Positions 7,720 through 15,128 of a DNA stretch of 22,401 bases are shown one piece after another. The stretch is from Cryptobacteroides sp963543835. Lineage in GTDB: Bacteria; Bacteroidota; Bacteroidia; Bacteroidales; UBA932. The stretch covers positions 1 through 22,401 of the forward strand of contig CAUUCY010000024.1 of assembly GCA_963543835.1 (NCBI GenBank). Reading direction: 5' to 3'. Both the position numbers and the translations under genes were made by a program. Position 1 is the stretch's first letter. Each line of letters opens with the position of its first letter. The notes below the pieces were generated by a model that did not search any database, was not told where the DNA came from, and saw nothing but the letters and a program-made list of their open reading frames with translations.

Positions 7720-10302
7720 ATGAAACGACTACTAACCACTATGCTATTCTGTCTGTCGCTCAACATATCCGCGCAGACCAGTCTTAACTCTCTAAGAGTA
7801 AATGGATTGAACAACCCTATAGGTATCGACCCCGAAAGTCCGGTGACATTCAGTTGGATATTGGATGCCTCGCGTGGCAACACCTACCAGCAGGCATTTG
7901 AAGTCACTGTCAGCAGCGAGGGAAAGCTTGTATGGTCTTCCGGGAAGCGGGAATCCGACAACAGCACCGCCGTGAAATACGAAGGCCCGCAGAAACCCGA
8001 CACACGTTATGACTGGACGGTGAGAATCCGGGACAGTCACGGCAAGCTTTCCAAAAAATTCAGCGCATTCTGGCGCACAGGTCTGGCTCAAGGCGACTGG
8101 ATGGCAAAATGGATAGGTCGGCAGAAGCCCGAATCCCCTCTTTATTTCAAGAACACTCTCGCTGTAAAAAGGAAAATAAACTGCGCTACCGCGTATATAA
8201 GCGCCCACGGGCTGTATGAATTATATATAGGAGGAAAGAAAGTGGGCGCGGACCTGCTCACTCCCGGCTGGACCGCATACAAGAAGCGCCTGCAGTATCA
8301 GGCGTACGATGTGACGGACATGCTGCGAAGGGGGGAGAATGAAATCAGCGCGATAGTTGCTCCGGGCTGGTACAGCGGGGGGATGAATTACGCAGGCAAG
8401 GAAAAGCGCTTCCGGTACGGTGAAGACATTGCACTGCTCGCGCAGATAAATCTGGAGTACGGTGACGGCAGCCGCGAGCAGTTCTTCACGGACGGCAAAT
8501 GGAAAATCTCTGAAGGTCCCGTCGCATTCGCAAACATCTACGACGGGCAGACTATAGACCGCACACGCAAATTCGCGTGGCTTTCCGCCAGGGAACTGGA
8601 ATTTTCGGATAAATTGGTTGCCACGGTCAATGAGCCCGTGCGTGACAGGATGGTGATAAAGCCCGTAAGGGTCCTGACTACTCCGAAGGGGGAAAAAGTC
8701 ATAGACTTCGGTCAGAACATCGTCGGCTGGGAACGCGCCACTCTTCGCGGCAGGCGGGGACAGAAAGTGACAGTCAGACACGCCGAAGTGCTTGATGAAA
8801 AAGGTAATTTCTATACAATAAACCTGCGTGGGGCAAAGACCACGAGTACATTTGTACTCGATGGCGGAGAAGCTTTCACATACGAGCCGAGATTCACTTT
8901 CTACGGTTTCCGCTATATCAGTGTAGATGGGCTTGAAGGAGAACTCAATCCCGATGATTTCGAGGCAGTCGCAATCAGTTCCGGTTTTGAAGATATAGGC
9001 TGGTTTGAAAGTTCCAATGCCGATATAAACCAACTCCAAAGCAATATAAACTGGTCTTTCCATGACAATTACGTGGATATACCGACGGACTGCCCGCAGC
9101 GCGACGAGAGGCTTGGCTGGACGGGCGATGCCCAGGTTTTCTTCCGCACGGCCTCTTTCCTCGGACGTGTGGACAATTTCTTCAACAAGTGGCTCGCCGA
9201 TATGGCGCTTGAGCAGAAAGAGAGCGGTGTAATACCTAAGATAGTTCCCAACACTTTCCCCGATGAGCTTTGGCGTGACGGAGCAACGGGCTGGGCGGAT
9301 GCAGCCACCATAATCCCCTGGCAGCAGTACATGGCATACGGAAATATTGCGGTCCTGGAAAAACAGTACGACTGCATGAAAAAATGGGTGGACTTTATGA
9401 TAAATCTGTGTAAGGACAACGACTGGATATACAATCAAAGATACGGAGCCCACTACGGTGACTGGGTGTTCTATTCCGTAAACAACGATACTGCAGGAAA
9501 ATCCGCAGTAAGCAACAAGTCCATGATTGCACAGAGTTTTTTTGCCGGTAGCGCGCATATATTGGCACAGGCGGCAAAAGAGCTCGGGCGCACCGAAGAT
9601 GCCGAATATTATCAAACTGTTTTTGAAAATGCCCGCCAAGCATTCCAGGACGAGTATGTGACTCCCAATGGGCTCGTGGCTTCCGACACCCAGACCTCCT
9701 ATGTGCTTGCCCTGCACTTCAATCTTCTTCCGGAGTCGATGAAAGCAAAGGCTGTAGAGCGTCTTGTAGCAAATATAGAAAGATATAAGGACCACATCAC
9801 AACAGGCTTCCTCGGGACGCCTTATATATGTAATGTGCTGACGGACAATGGTCGGAGCGATGTAGCATACAGATTGCTTCTCCAAAAGACCTGCCCAAGC
9901 TGGCTATATCCCGTTACCCTTGGGGCGACTTCCATTTGGGAGCGTTGGGACAGTATGAACAAAGACGGCTCAATACCTAATAATGGAATGAACTCCTTCA
10001 ACCATTACGCATCCGGAGCCATTGGAGATTGGCTTTACCGCAGTGCCGTAGGCATAAGGGAGACTTCTCCTGGCTACAAGACCTTCTCCGTAGAACCGCA
10101 CGTGGGAGGAGGATTCACTCATATGTCGGCATCAACCATAAGTCCTTATGGACGCATTTATGTGAAATGGACGGCAGCGGAGGACAGGCTCACTTCACTT
10201 GAAGTGGAAGTTCCCGCAAATACCACATGTACTATACGTATCCCGGGACGCGAAGAGATGATTGTAGGCTCGGGGAAATACATATATGACGACAAACTTT
10301 AA
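7720..10302 (+). CDS. Secreted GH78 alpha-L-rhamnosidase-like enzyme
   Basis: The product has 860 residues from the ATG at 7720. A GTG 6 bp upstream is in frame but lies inside the -7 box, so I prefer the ATG. The signal peptide is MKRLLTTMLFCLSLNISAQT. An N-terminal beta domain is followed by the lectin-like domain (about 100-330) and the alpha/alpha catalytic barrel. The GH78 acid motif DCPQRDERLGWTGD lies at about 456-470 and the second catalytic Glu motif TSIWERWDS at about 736-745. A C-terminal beta domain begins near 770. GH78 enzymes remove terminal alpha-L-rhamnose from plant pectins, glycosides or bacterial polysaccharides by inversion. It likely acts in the periplasm or outside the cell. 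The gene is 11 bp upstream of a Tat-exported oxidoreductase and forms an operon with it. The exact substrate cannot be told from sequence. Confidence 0.92.
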   Translation: MKRLLTTMLFCLSLNISAQTSLNSLRVNGLNNPIGIDPESPVTFSWILDASRGNTYQQAFEVTVSSEGKLVWSSGKRESDNSTAVKYEGPQKPDTRYDWTVRIRDSHGKLSKKFSAFWRTGLAQGDWMAKWIGRQKPESPLYFKNTLAVKRKINCATAYISAHGLYELYIGGKKVGADLLTPGWTAYKKRLQYQAYDVTDMLRRGENEISAIVAPGWYSGGMNYAGKEKRFRYGEDIALLAQINLEYGDGSREQFFTDGKWKISEGPVAFANIYDGQTIDRTRKFAWLSARELEFSDKLVATVNEPVRDRMVIKPVRVLTTPKGEKVIDFGQNIVGWERATLRGRRGQKVTVRHAEVLDEKGNFYTINLRGAKTTSTFVLDGGEAFTYEPRFTFYGFRYISVDGLEGELNPDDFEAVAISSGFEDIGWFESSNADINQLQSNINWSFHDNYVDIPTDCPQRDERLGWTGDAQVFFRTASFLGRVDNFFNKWLADMALEQKESGVIPKIVPNTFPDELWRDGATGWADAATIIPWQQYMAYGNIAVLEKQYDCMKKWVDFMINLCKDNDWIYNQRYGAHYGDWVFYSVNNDTAGKSAVSNKSMIAQSFFAGSAHILAQAAKELGRTEDAEYYQTVFENARQAFQDEYVTPNGLVASDTQTSYVLALHFNLLPESMKAKAVERLVANIERYKDHITTGFLGTPYICNVLTDNGRSDVAYRLLLQKTCPSWLYPVTLGATSIWERWDSMNKDGSIPNNGMNSFNHYASGAIGDWLYRSAVGIRETSPGYKTFSVEPHVGGGFTHMSASTISPYGRIYVKWTAAEDRLTSLEVEVPANTTCTIRIPGREEMIVGSGKYIYDDKL

Positions 10303-10313
10303 ATGCTTATAAA

Positions 10314-11753
10314 ATGAAAAGGAGAGAATTTCTCAAGGGTATGGGACTTGTGGCGGCAGGGGCTGCCATAGCGCCTGAAACACTTGCAAAAAACAGCAGT
10401 ATCGGCAAAGGAATAAGTTTTACGGACGATTTCAATCCCGATACGGATAAAAGAGGTGACCTGAACGAGCTTGACATCAAGATCAAGGGTATGGCGCCGA
10501 ATGTCAATCGCCGGATAAGCGCAGTTGTGGTGGGTGCGGGAAGCAGAGGAAACACCTATGGGAAATACGCTTTGAGATATCCCGAAGCTCTTAAAATTGT
10601 GGGAGTGTCAGATATAAACCCGATGCGAAAGGAGAGATTCGCACGGGAGTACGATATACCAAAGGAGAGACAATACGGGGATTTTCACGAAATACTCGCG
10701 GCAGGGAAAATTGCCGATGCGATGATAATTTCGACACCTGACGACCTCCACTACGAGCCTTGCATGAAAGCTCTCGAGCTCGGCTATGATGTGCTTCTCG
10801 AAAAGCCTTGCGCCCAGACGGAAAAAGAATGCCGCGCCATACTCGCGCAGGCAAAGAAATACAATCGTCTTGTGGCTGTGTGCCATGTGCTCCGCTATGC
10901 CCCTTACTTCATAGCGCTAAAGAATCTGCTCGACAACGGTTACATAGGCACTCCTGTAAGTTTCCAGCACATGGAGCCTATTCAGTATGCCCATATGGCA
11001 CACTCCTACGTACGCGGAAACTGGCGCGACTCGAAGCAGACCACACCTATAATACTCGCAAAGTCCTGTCACGACCTCGACATACTGCGCTGGCTGGTGG
11101 GCAGGCCTTGTAAATCAATCTCCGCATACGGCTCTCTCGCCCTTTTCAAGGAAGAAAACGCTCCCCAAGGAGCTCCTCTGCGCTGCACCGACGGATGCCC
11201 CCACGAAGCGGAATGCCCGTATTCAGCCATTGACGTATATTGCAACAGGCACGAGCACCTCGGTGTTTTCGATCTCCCGAAAGGGTATGACAACAATACC
11301 ATAATGGAAAAACTGCGCAGCACAGGATACGGAAGATGCGTCTACCACTGCGACAACGACCAACCCGACCACTATGTCGCCAACATGGAATTCGAGGGAG
11401 GCGTGACTGCGGCTTTCTCAATGGAGGCTTTCACACCTTTCGGAGGACGGCGCACAAAGGTAATGGGCACTAAGGGCATGATTTCCGGAGACGGAAAACA
11501 ATTCACAATCACGGAATTCCGCAGTCGCAAGCGCCACGTATGGAATAAAAATGTAGCCGAAATCCCGGAATATCGGGGAGCCGGACACGGAGGAGGAGAC
11601 CTCGTGCTGATGCGCGACTTCGTCGAGGCTGTCGCATGGCAGGACAAGACAAGGCTCACGAGCACAATAGAAGCCTCAATAGAAAGTCACGTCATGGGTT
11701 TTGCAGCGGAAAAGAGCCGCAAATCGGACAGAAAAGTCAAAGTAAGTATTTAA
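10314..11753 (+). CDS. Tat-exported Gfo/Idh/MocA oxidoreductase
   Basis: The product has 479 residues. It begins with a twin-arginine signal (RREFLKGMGLVAAGAAIA), so it is probably exported already folded with its cofactor. The Rossmann motif VVVGAGSRG lies at about 69-77 and predicts NAD(P) binding. The family motif EKPCAQT is near 162, and SCHDLDILRWL near 249 carries the conserved His-Asp of this family. An insertion at about 286-305 contains a Cys cluster (CTDGCPHEAECPYSA) seen in one Gfo/Idh/MocA subgroup; whether it binds metal is unknown. Some Tat-exported members are NAD-dependent glycosidases (GH109) rather than simple dehydrogenases, so either activity is possible. It follows the GH78 gene closely and probably acts on the released sugar or the same glycan. 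Its stop overlaps that of truA on the other strand. Confidence 0.85.
   Translation: MKRREFLKGMGLVAAGAAIAPETLAKNSSIGKGISFTDDFNPDTDKRGDLNELDIKIKGMAPNVNRRISAVVVGAGSRGNTYGKYALRYPEALKIVGVSDINPMRKERFAREYDIPKERQYGDFHEILAAGKIADAMIISTPDDLHYEPCMKALELGYDVLLEKPCAQTEKECRAILAQAKKYNRLVAVCHVLRYAPYFIALKNLLDNGYIGTPVSFQHMEPIQYAHMAHSYVRGNWRDSKQTTPIILAKSCHDLDILRWLVGRPCKSISAYGSLALFKEENAPQGAPLRCTDGCPHEAECPYSAIDVYCNRHEHLGVFDLPKGYDNNTIMEKLRSTGYGRCVYHCDNDQPDHYVANMEFEGGVTAAFSMEAFTPFGGRRTKVMGTKGMISGDGKQFTITEFRSRKRHVWNKNVAEIPEYRGAGHGGGDLVLMRDFVEAVAWQDKTRLTSTIEASIESHVMGFAAEKSRKSDRKVKVSI
11750..11753. other. Shared palindromic stop, TTAA
   Basis: The oxidoreductase gene stops with TAA at 11751-11753 on the plus strand and truA stops with TAA at 11752-11750 on the minus strand. 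The two stops interlock in the palindrome TTAA. I see no terminator hairpin on either side. Confidence 0.9.
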
Positions 11754-12496
11754 TAATCCACTTTTGAAAGAAATAGGGCGTGACCGGGAACGGACTCGCC
11801 TGCAGCGCAGCGGGAGTGCGATTCGAGCAATGCAGGAATCGACTCATGCGGGCGTTTTCCACGACCCAGATCGAGCAGGGTCCCGACAATCGCGCGTACC
11901 ATATTCCGAAGAAAGCGGTCGGCGGAAATGTGGAAACAATAATACTTCCCCTCCCCCGGGATTTCAGGCTCATACTCAATCCACCCGGCTTCAAAAACAG
12001 TACATATCGAGGTTTTATTATCCGCCCCCAATTTCTCGAAACAAGAAAAATCATGAGTCCCGACAAGCAGGGCGGCAGCCCTGTTCATGGCTTCAATGTC
12101 GAGGTGATAGGTGTAAAGGTGAGAATAACTCCGCTTGAAAGAATCTTTGGCAGTATGAATATAGTAGCGATATTCACGACGGCGAGCTCCAAAACGCGCG
12201 TGGAAATCCTCTTTTACCGCTTCAATGGAGAAAATCGATATTTCCTTGGGCAGTATGGAATTGAGGCGATGGCGCAAGTCCGCGCAATCCAGTTCGTCAA
12301 AGTCAAAATGCGCCACATAATAGGAAGCATTCACAGCTGTGTCCGTGCGTCCGCAGCCGACTATCGAAAGGGAGGGCTCACGCAGTAGCGAACGCATAGC
12401 CTCTTCTATACATCCCTGCACGGTACGGGCGTTGGGTTGGGCCTGCCACCCGCAAAACGCCGACCCGTCATAAGCAAGATTCATCCTGTACCTCAT
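11750..12496 (-). CDS. truA: tRNA pseudouridine(38-40) synthase
   Basis: The product has 248 residues, normal for TruA. It starts MRYRMNLAYDGSAFCGWQAQ, which contains the conserved YDGxxxxGWQ entry. The catalytic Asp is D52 in GCGRTD. The following residues are TAVNAS instead of the usual (A/T)GVHA, so a conserved Gly and His are replaced while the catalytic Asp is kept. The C-terminal signature FLRNMVRAIVGTLLDLGRGK is intact. TruA converts uridines 38-40 of many tRNA anticodon stems to pseudouridine in the cytoplasm. The gene is 12 bp downstream of the YidE/AspT transporter and probably transcribed with it, and it is convergent with the oxidoreductase gene. Confidence 0.93.
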   Translation of the reverse strand: MRYRMNLAYDGSAFCGWQAQPNARTVQGCIEEAMRSLLREPSLSIVGCGRTDTAVNASYYVAHFDFDELDCADLRHRLNSILPKEISIFSIEAVKEDFHARFGARRREYRYYIHTAKDSFKRSYSHLYTYHLDIEAMNRAAALLVGTHDFSCFEKLGADNKTSICTVFEAGWIEYEPEIPGEGKYYCFHISADRFLRNMVRAIVGTLLDLGRGKRPHESIPALLESHSRCAAGESVPGHALFLSKVDY

Positions 12497-12508
12497 ATAC
12501 TACAAATT

Positions 12509-14164
12509 CTAAATCAACAGAAGAATAAGCTGGGCGATTATGACGCGGGCAAACATCGATAGAGGATAGACCGTTGTATATGCAACGGCTGACTTGTCAT
12601 TCTGAATAGTGTCCGAAGCGTAACTCAATGCCATAGGGTTTGCCATACTGCCGCAAAGCATACCGCAGACAGAGCCGAAATCGAGTTTTGAAACTTTCAA
12701 AGCATAAATGCCCATTATCATAACAGGAACTATGGTAATCAGAAAACCAAGCCCCACCCACACAAGCCCTTCAGGACGCACGACAGTATCAAAGAAGTGG
12801 ACTCCGGAATCAAGACCGAGACAGGCAAGATACATAGACAGCCCAAGCCTGCGAAGCATAAGATTTGCGCTTTCGGTAATATAAGTCACCATATGTATAC
12901 GCGGACCGAAAGCCCCCATAAGAATACCCACTATGATAGGTCCGCCTGCCAGCCCCAACTTTACAGGAGCGCTTATGCCAGGAATCATAAGAGGAATAGA
13001 GCCGAGAGCCAAGCCTAAAACAACTCCCATACAGATAGAGTACAAGTTTGGCTCGCGTAGGTCTTTTACTGCATTACCAAGTTCATTTTCAACTTTTTGC
13101 ACATCATCATCCTTACCTACGGCAACAAGTCTGTCACCTAAACAAAGTATCAGATCCGGTGTAGCAAGAAGCATCATACCGGAGCGGAACACTCTGGATA
13201 TATTCACTCCATAGCGGTTGCGAAGTCTCAGAGAGCCTATGCTTTTCCCGTTAATGGAAGGTTTGGTTACGACTATCCAATGGGACATCAATTGCTGGTC
13301 GAGCTTATTCCAATCTATATCTTCTTTATTCCAATCCGTACTTTCCCTTTCCCCGAAAATGACGGAAAGTTCGTCAGCCACCTTGCTTGACGTAACAACC
13401 AGCACTCTGTCGTTCTCCAACAGCATAGACTCAGAATTGGGTATACTTACATTCCCGTCATGCCATATACGCGATATAATGAATTTGCCTCGGGCAATAT
13501 GCGCCACCTCCGCTATGGATTTGCCGAAAACGGCAGGATTCTGAATTCTGAAAGTGGCAATGAATGTCTCCTCCCCTGAATTTCGGGAAGCTTCGAGATC
13601 TGCCGGACGCACAAGCAATTTACGCATCAACACCATAGCGATTATGACGCCTACGACACCGAGAGGGTAAGCCACCGCGCAAGCGAGAGCAGGGGAAGAA
13701 CTGTCAATGCCGAGCTGCTGGAGAGTCTGCTGTGCGGCACCGAGTGCGGGAGTATTGGTCGTTGCTCCACACATTATACCCACCATATCGGGCAGGCTGA
13801 AACCTGTGGCATAACTTAAAGCGACAGTCAGGATTGTACCCAGGATAATGACACCCATTCCCAGAGCATTCAATTTCAAACCTCCTTTGAGAAAGGAGTT
13901 GAAAAATCCCGGACCTACCTGAAGACCTAAGGCATATACAAATATCACAAGACCGAAGTTCTCGGCGAAAAGCATCATATCGTGATTTATCCTGAGACCG
14001 AAATGCCCGGCAAGAATACCTATGAAAAACACGAAAGAGACTCCGAGAGAGATGCCTCCTATTTTCACTCGACCAAGAAAAAGACCAAATGCGATAATTA
14101 TACATATCACCACTACCGCTTGCAGCGCACTGTGCGCAAACAACAAAGTATCCAACCAATTCAC
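12509..14164 (-). CDS. YidE/AspT-family membrane transporter with two RCK_C domains
   Basis: I place the start at GTG 14164, giving 551 residues beginning MNWLDTLLFAHSA. A longer in-frame start (TTG 14248) lies inside the -7 promoter box and would add 28 non-typical residues. Two blocks of about five membrane helices flank two soluble RCK_C (TrkA_C) domains, roughly residues 195-270 and 280-365. The blocks carry family-like patterns such as YALGLQVGPGFF, CGATTNTPALGA and the mirrored CGSMANPMALSYA. This is the aspartate:alanine exchanger superfamily; AspT exchanges aspartate and alanine, but most YidE members have no known substrate. RCK_C domains usually bind a small ligand and gate transport. 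truA lies 12 bp downstream. Confidence 0.85.
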   Translation of the reverse strand: MNWLDTLLFAHSALQAVVVICIIIAFGLFLGRVKIGGISLGVSFVFFIGILAGHFGLRINHDMMLFAENFGLVIFVYALGLQVGPGFFNSFLKGGLKLNALGMGVIILGTILTVALSYATGFSLPDMVGIMCGATTNTPALGAAQQTLQQLGIDSSSPALACAVAYPLGVVGVIIAMVLMRKLLVRPADLEASRNSGEETFIATFRIQNPAVFGKSIAEVAHIARGKFIISRIWHDGNVSIPNSESMLLENDRVLVVTSSKVADELSVIFGERESTDWNKEDIDWNKLDQQLMSHWIVVTKPSINGKSIGSLRLRNRYGVNISRVFRSGMMLLATPDLILCLGDRLVAVGKDDDVQKVENELGNAVKDLREPNLYSICMGVVLGLALGSIPLMIPGISAPVKLGLAGGPIIVGILMGAFGPRIHMVTYITESANLMLRRLGLSMYLACLGLDSGVHFFDTVVRPEGLVWVGLGFLITIVPVMIMGIYALKVSKLDFGSVCGMLCGSMANPMALSYASDTIQNDKSAVAYTTVYPLSMFARVIIAQLILLLI

Positions 14165-14241
14165 TATGCTTGAATTTATTGATTTCCGAAAGGCATTTTC
14201 GTTTTTTGAAATGGTTCCCCAAAGTCCATCCCAAAATATTT

Positions 14242-14272
14242 TCTGCAAAGATAAACATTTTCGCTAACTTCG
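14242..14272 (+). promoter_or_regulatory. Promoter of the GH25 gene
   Basis: TCTG (14242-14245), a 19-bp spacer and TAACTTCG (14265-14272) resemble the Bacteroidota promoter TTTG-N19-21-TAnnTTTG with one mismatch in each box. The -7 box ends 4 nt before the ATG at 14277, so the transcript would be leaderless. The promoter interleaves with the oppositely directed one of the transporter. Confidence 0.55.
14246..14253 (-). promoter_or_regulatory. -7 box of the transporter gene
   Basis: The minus strand reads TATCTTTG, a full match to TAnnTTTG. No TTTG is seen 19-21 bp upstream. Transcription would begin near 14241, leaving a leader of about 75 nt before GTG 14164 and ruling out the TTG at 14248 as start. 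Confidence 0.6.
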
Positions 14273-14276
14273 CCGT

Positions 14277-15128
14277 ATGGCAAAGAAAAGGTATGCGCGC
14301 CCTCACAAGCGCGGTAAAAAACGCAAGGCGAAATTCAAGGCAATAGCCCTGTCTTTATTCATCGGGGCTGTGGCAGGAGCATTCGCGCTTTCAATATATA
14401 TAAATTGGGAGAGACTTGCCACCCGCCTGTCAGTGCTGCTGGAAGCAGACGTAAAGGGCGCATACACCCTGCCTTTCGAAGATGTTATAGGAATAGACAT
14501 ATCCTATTATCAGGGTGACATTGATTGGGAAGCCCTGCAATTCAATCTCAATCCCAGTACGCACACTCTCCATAAAACGCAGGGCGGGAATACTGAAATT
14601 AGAAAAGTGGATTTCGTAATCGCAAAGGCAAGCGAGGGAGTGGAAATGAAAGACCGAAAATATGCCGAATACAAGAAGAAAGCGCAAGATGCGGGCATAG
14701 TCTTCGGGGCTTACCATTTCTTCATACCAGGCAAATCTTCGAGCCGTCAGGCGGCAAATTTCATTGAGGCTGCAAACTTGAATGGAGGGAATCTAATACC
14801 ATTTCTTGACGTGGAAAAACGTGGAAATCTGTCAAGCAAACAGATGAAAGAGGGTGTTTTGGGTTGGTTGCAGGCAGTTGAAAACCACTATGGCAAAAAG
14901 CCTGTAATATACACGAACCTAAGTTATTACAAGACCTATTTTGCAGACGACAAGCGTTTTAATCCGTATAAATTCTGGATAGCGGCATATTCACGGGACG
15001 CTCTTCCCGTAAACTGGCTGCTTTGGCAGCAGAGCGAAATGGGAGTCGTAGGTGGAATCAAGGGCTTTGTGGACATCAATGTGTTCAGCGGTTCAGCCTT
15101 GCAATTCAAAAAGCTGAAACTCAATTGA
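14277..15128 (+). CDS. Membrane-anchored GH25 muramidase (lysozyme family)
   Basis: The product has 283 residues. A strongly basic N-terminus (1-21, with KKRYARPHKRGKKRKAKFK) precedes one membrane helix at about 22-43, so the catalytic domain should be anchored facing the periplasm. The GH25 domain starts at about 70 with IGIDISYYQGDIDW and continues with IAKASEG and FGAYHFF. The catalytic pair sits in PFLDVE (D178 and E180), and VDINVFSG closes the fold. GH25 enzymes cut the beta-1,4 bond between N-acetylmuramic acid and N-acetylglucosamine in peptidoglycan, so a role in cell-wall turnover is likely. No other in-frame start is close to the TM segment, which supports ATG 14277. The gene has its own promoter and converges on the esterase gene. 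Confidence 0.9.
   Translation: MAKKRYARPHKRGKKRKAKFKAIALSLFIGAVAGAFALSIYINWERLATRLSVLLEADVKGAYTLPFEDVIGIDISYYQGDIDWEALQFNLNPSTHTLHKTQGGNTEIRKVDFVIAKASEGVEMKDRKYAEYKKKAQDAGIVFGAYHFFIPGKSSSRQAANFIEAANLNGGNLIPFLDVEKRGNLSSKQMKEGVLGWLQAVENHYGKKPVIYTNLSYYKTYFADDKRFNPYKFWIAAYSRDALPVNWLLWQQSEMGVVGGIKGFVDINVFSGSALQFKKLKLN
15121..15128. other. Shared palindromic stop, TCAATTGA
   Basis: The 8-bp palindrome supplies TGA to the GH25 gene (15126-15128, plus) and TGA to the esterase gene (15123-15121, minus). The genes overlap by 8 bp tail to tail, with no visible terminator hairpin. Confidence 0.9.

Noticed and set aside
8221..9885. A 554-codon open frame on the minus strand, antisense to the GH78 gene
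   Set aside because: The plus-strand gene has a signal peptide and all GH78 motifs over the same bases. The antisense peptide is Cys/His-rich without any domain I recognise, and it is explained by codon bias.
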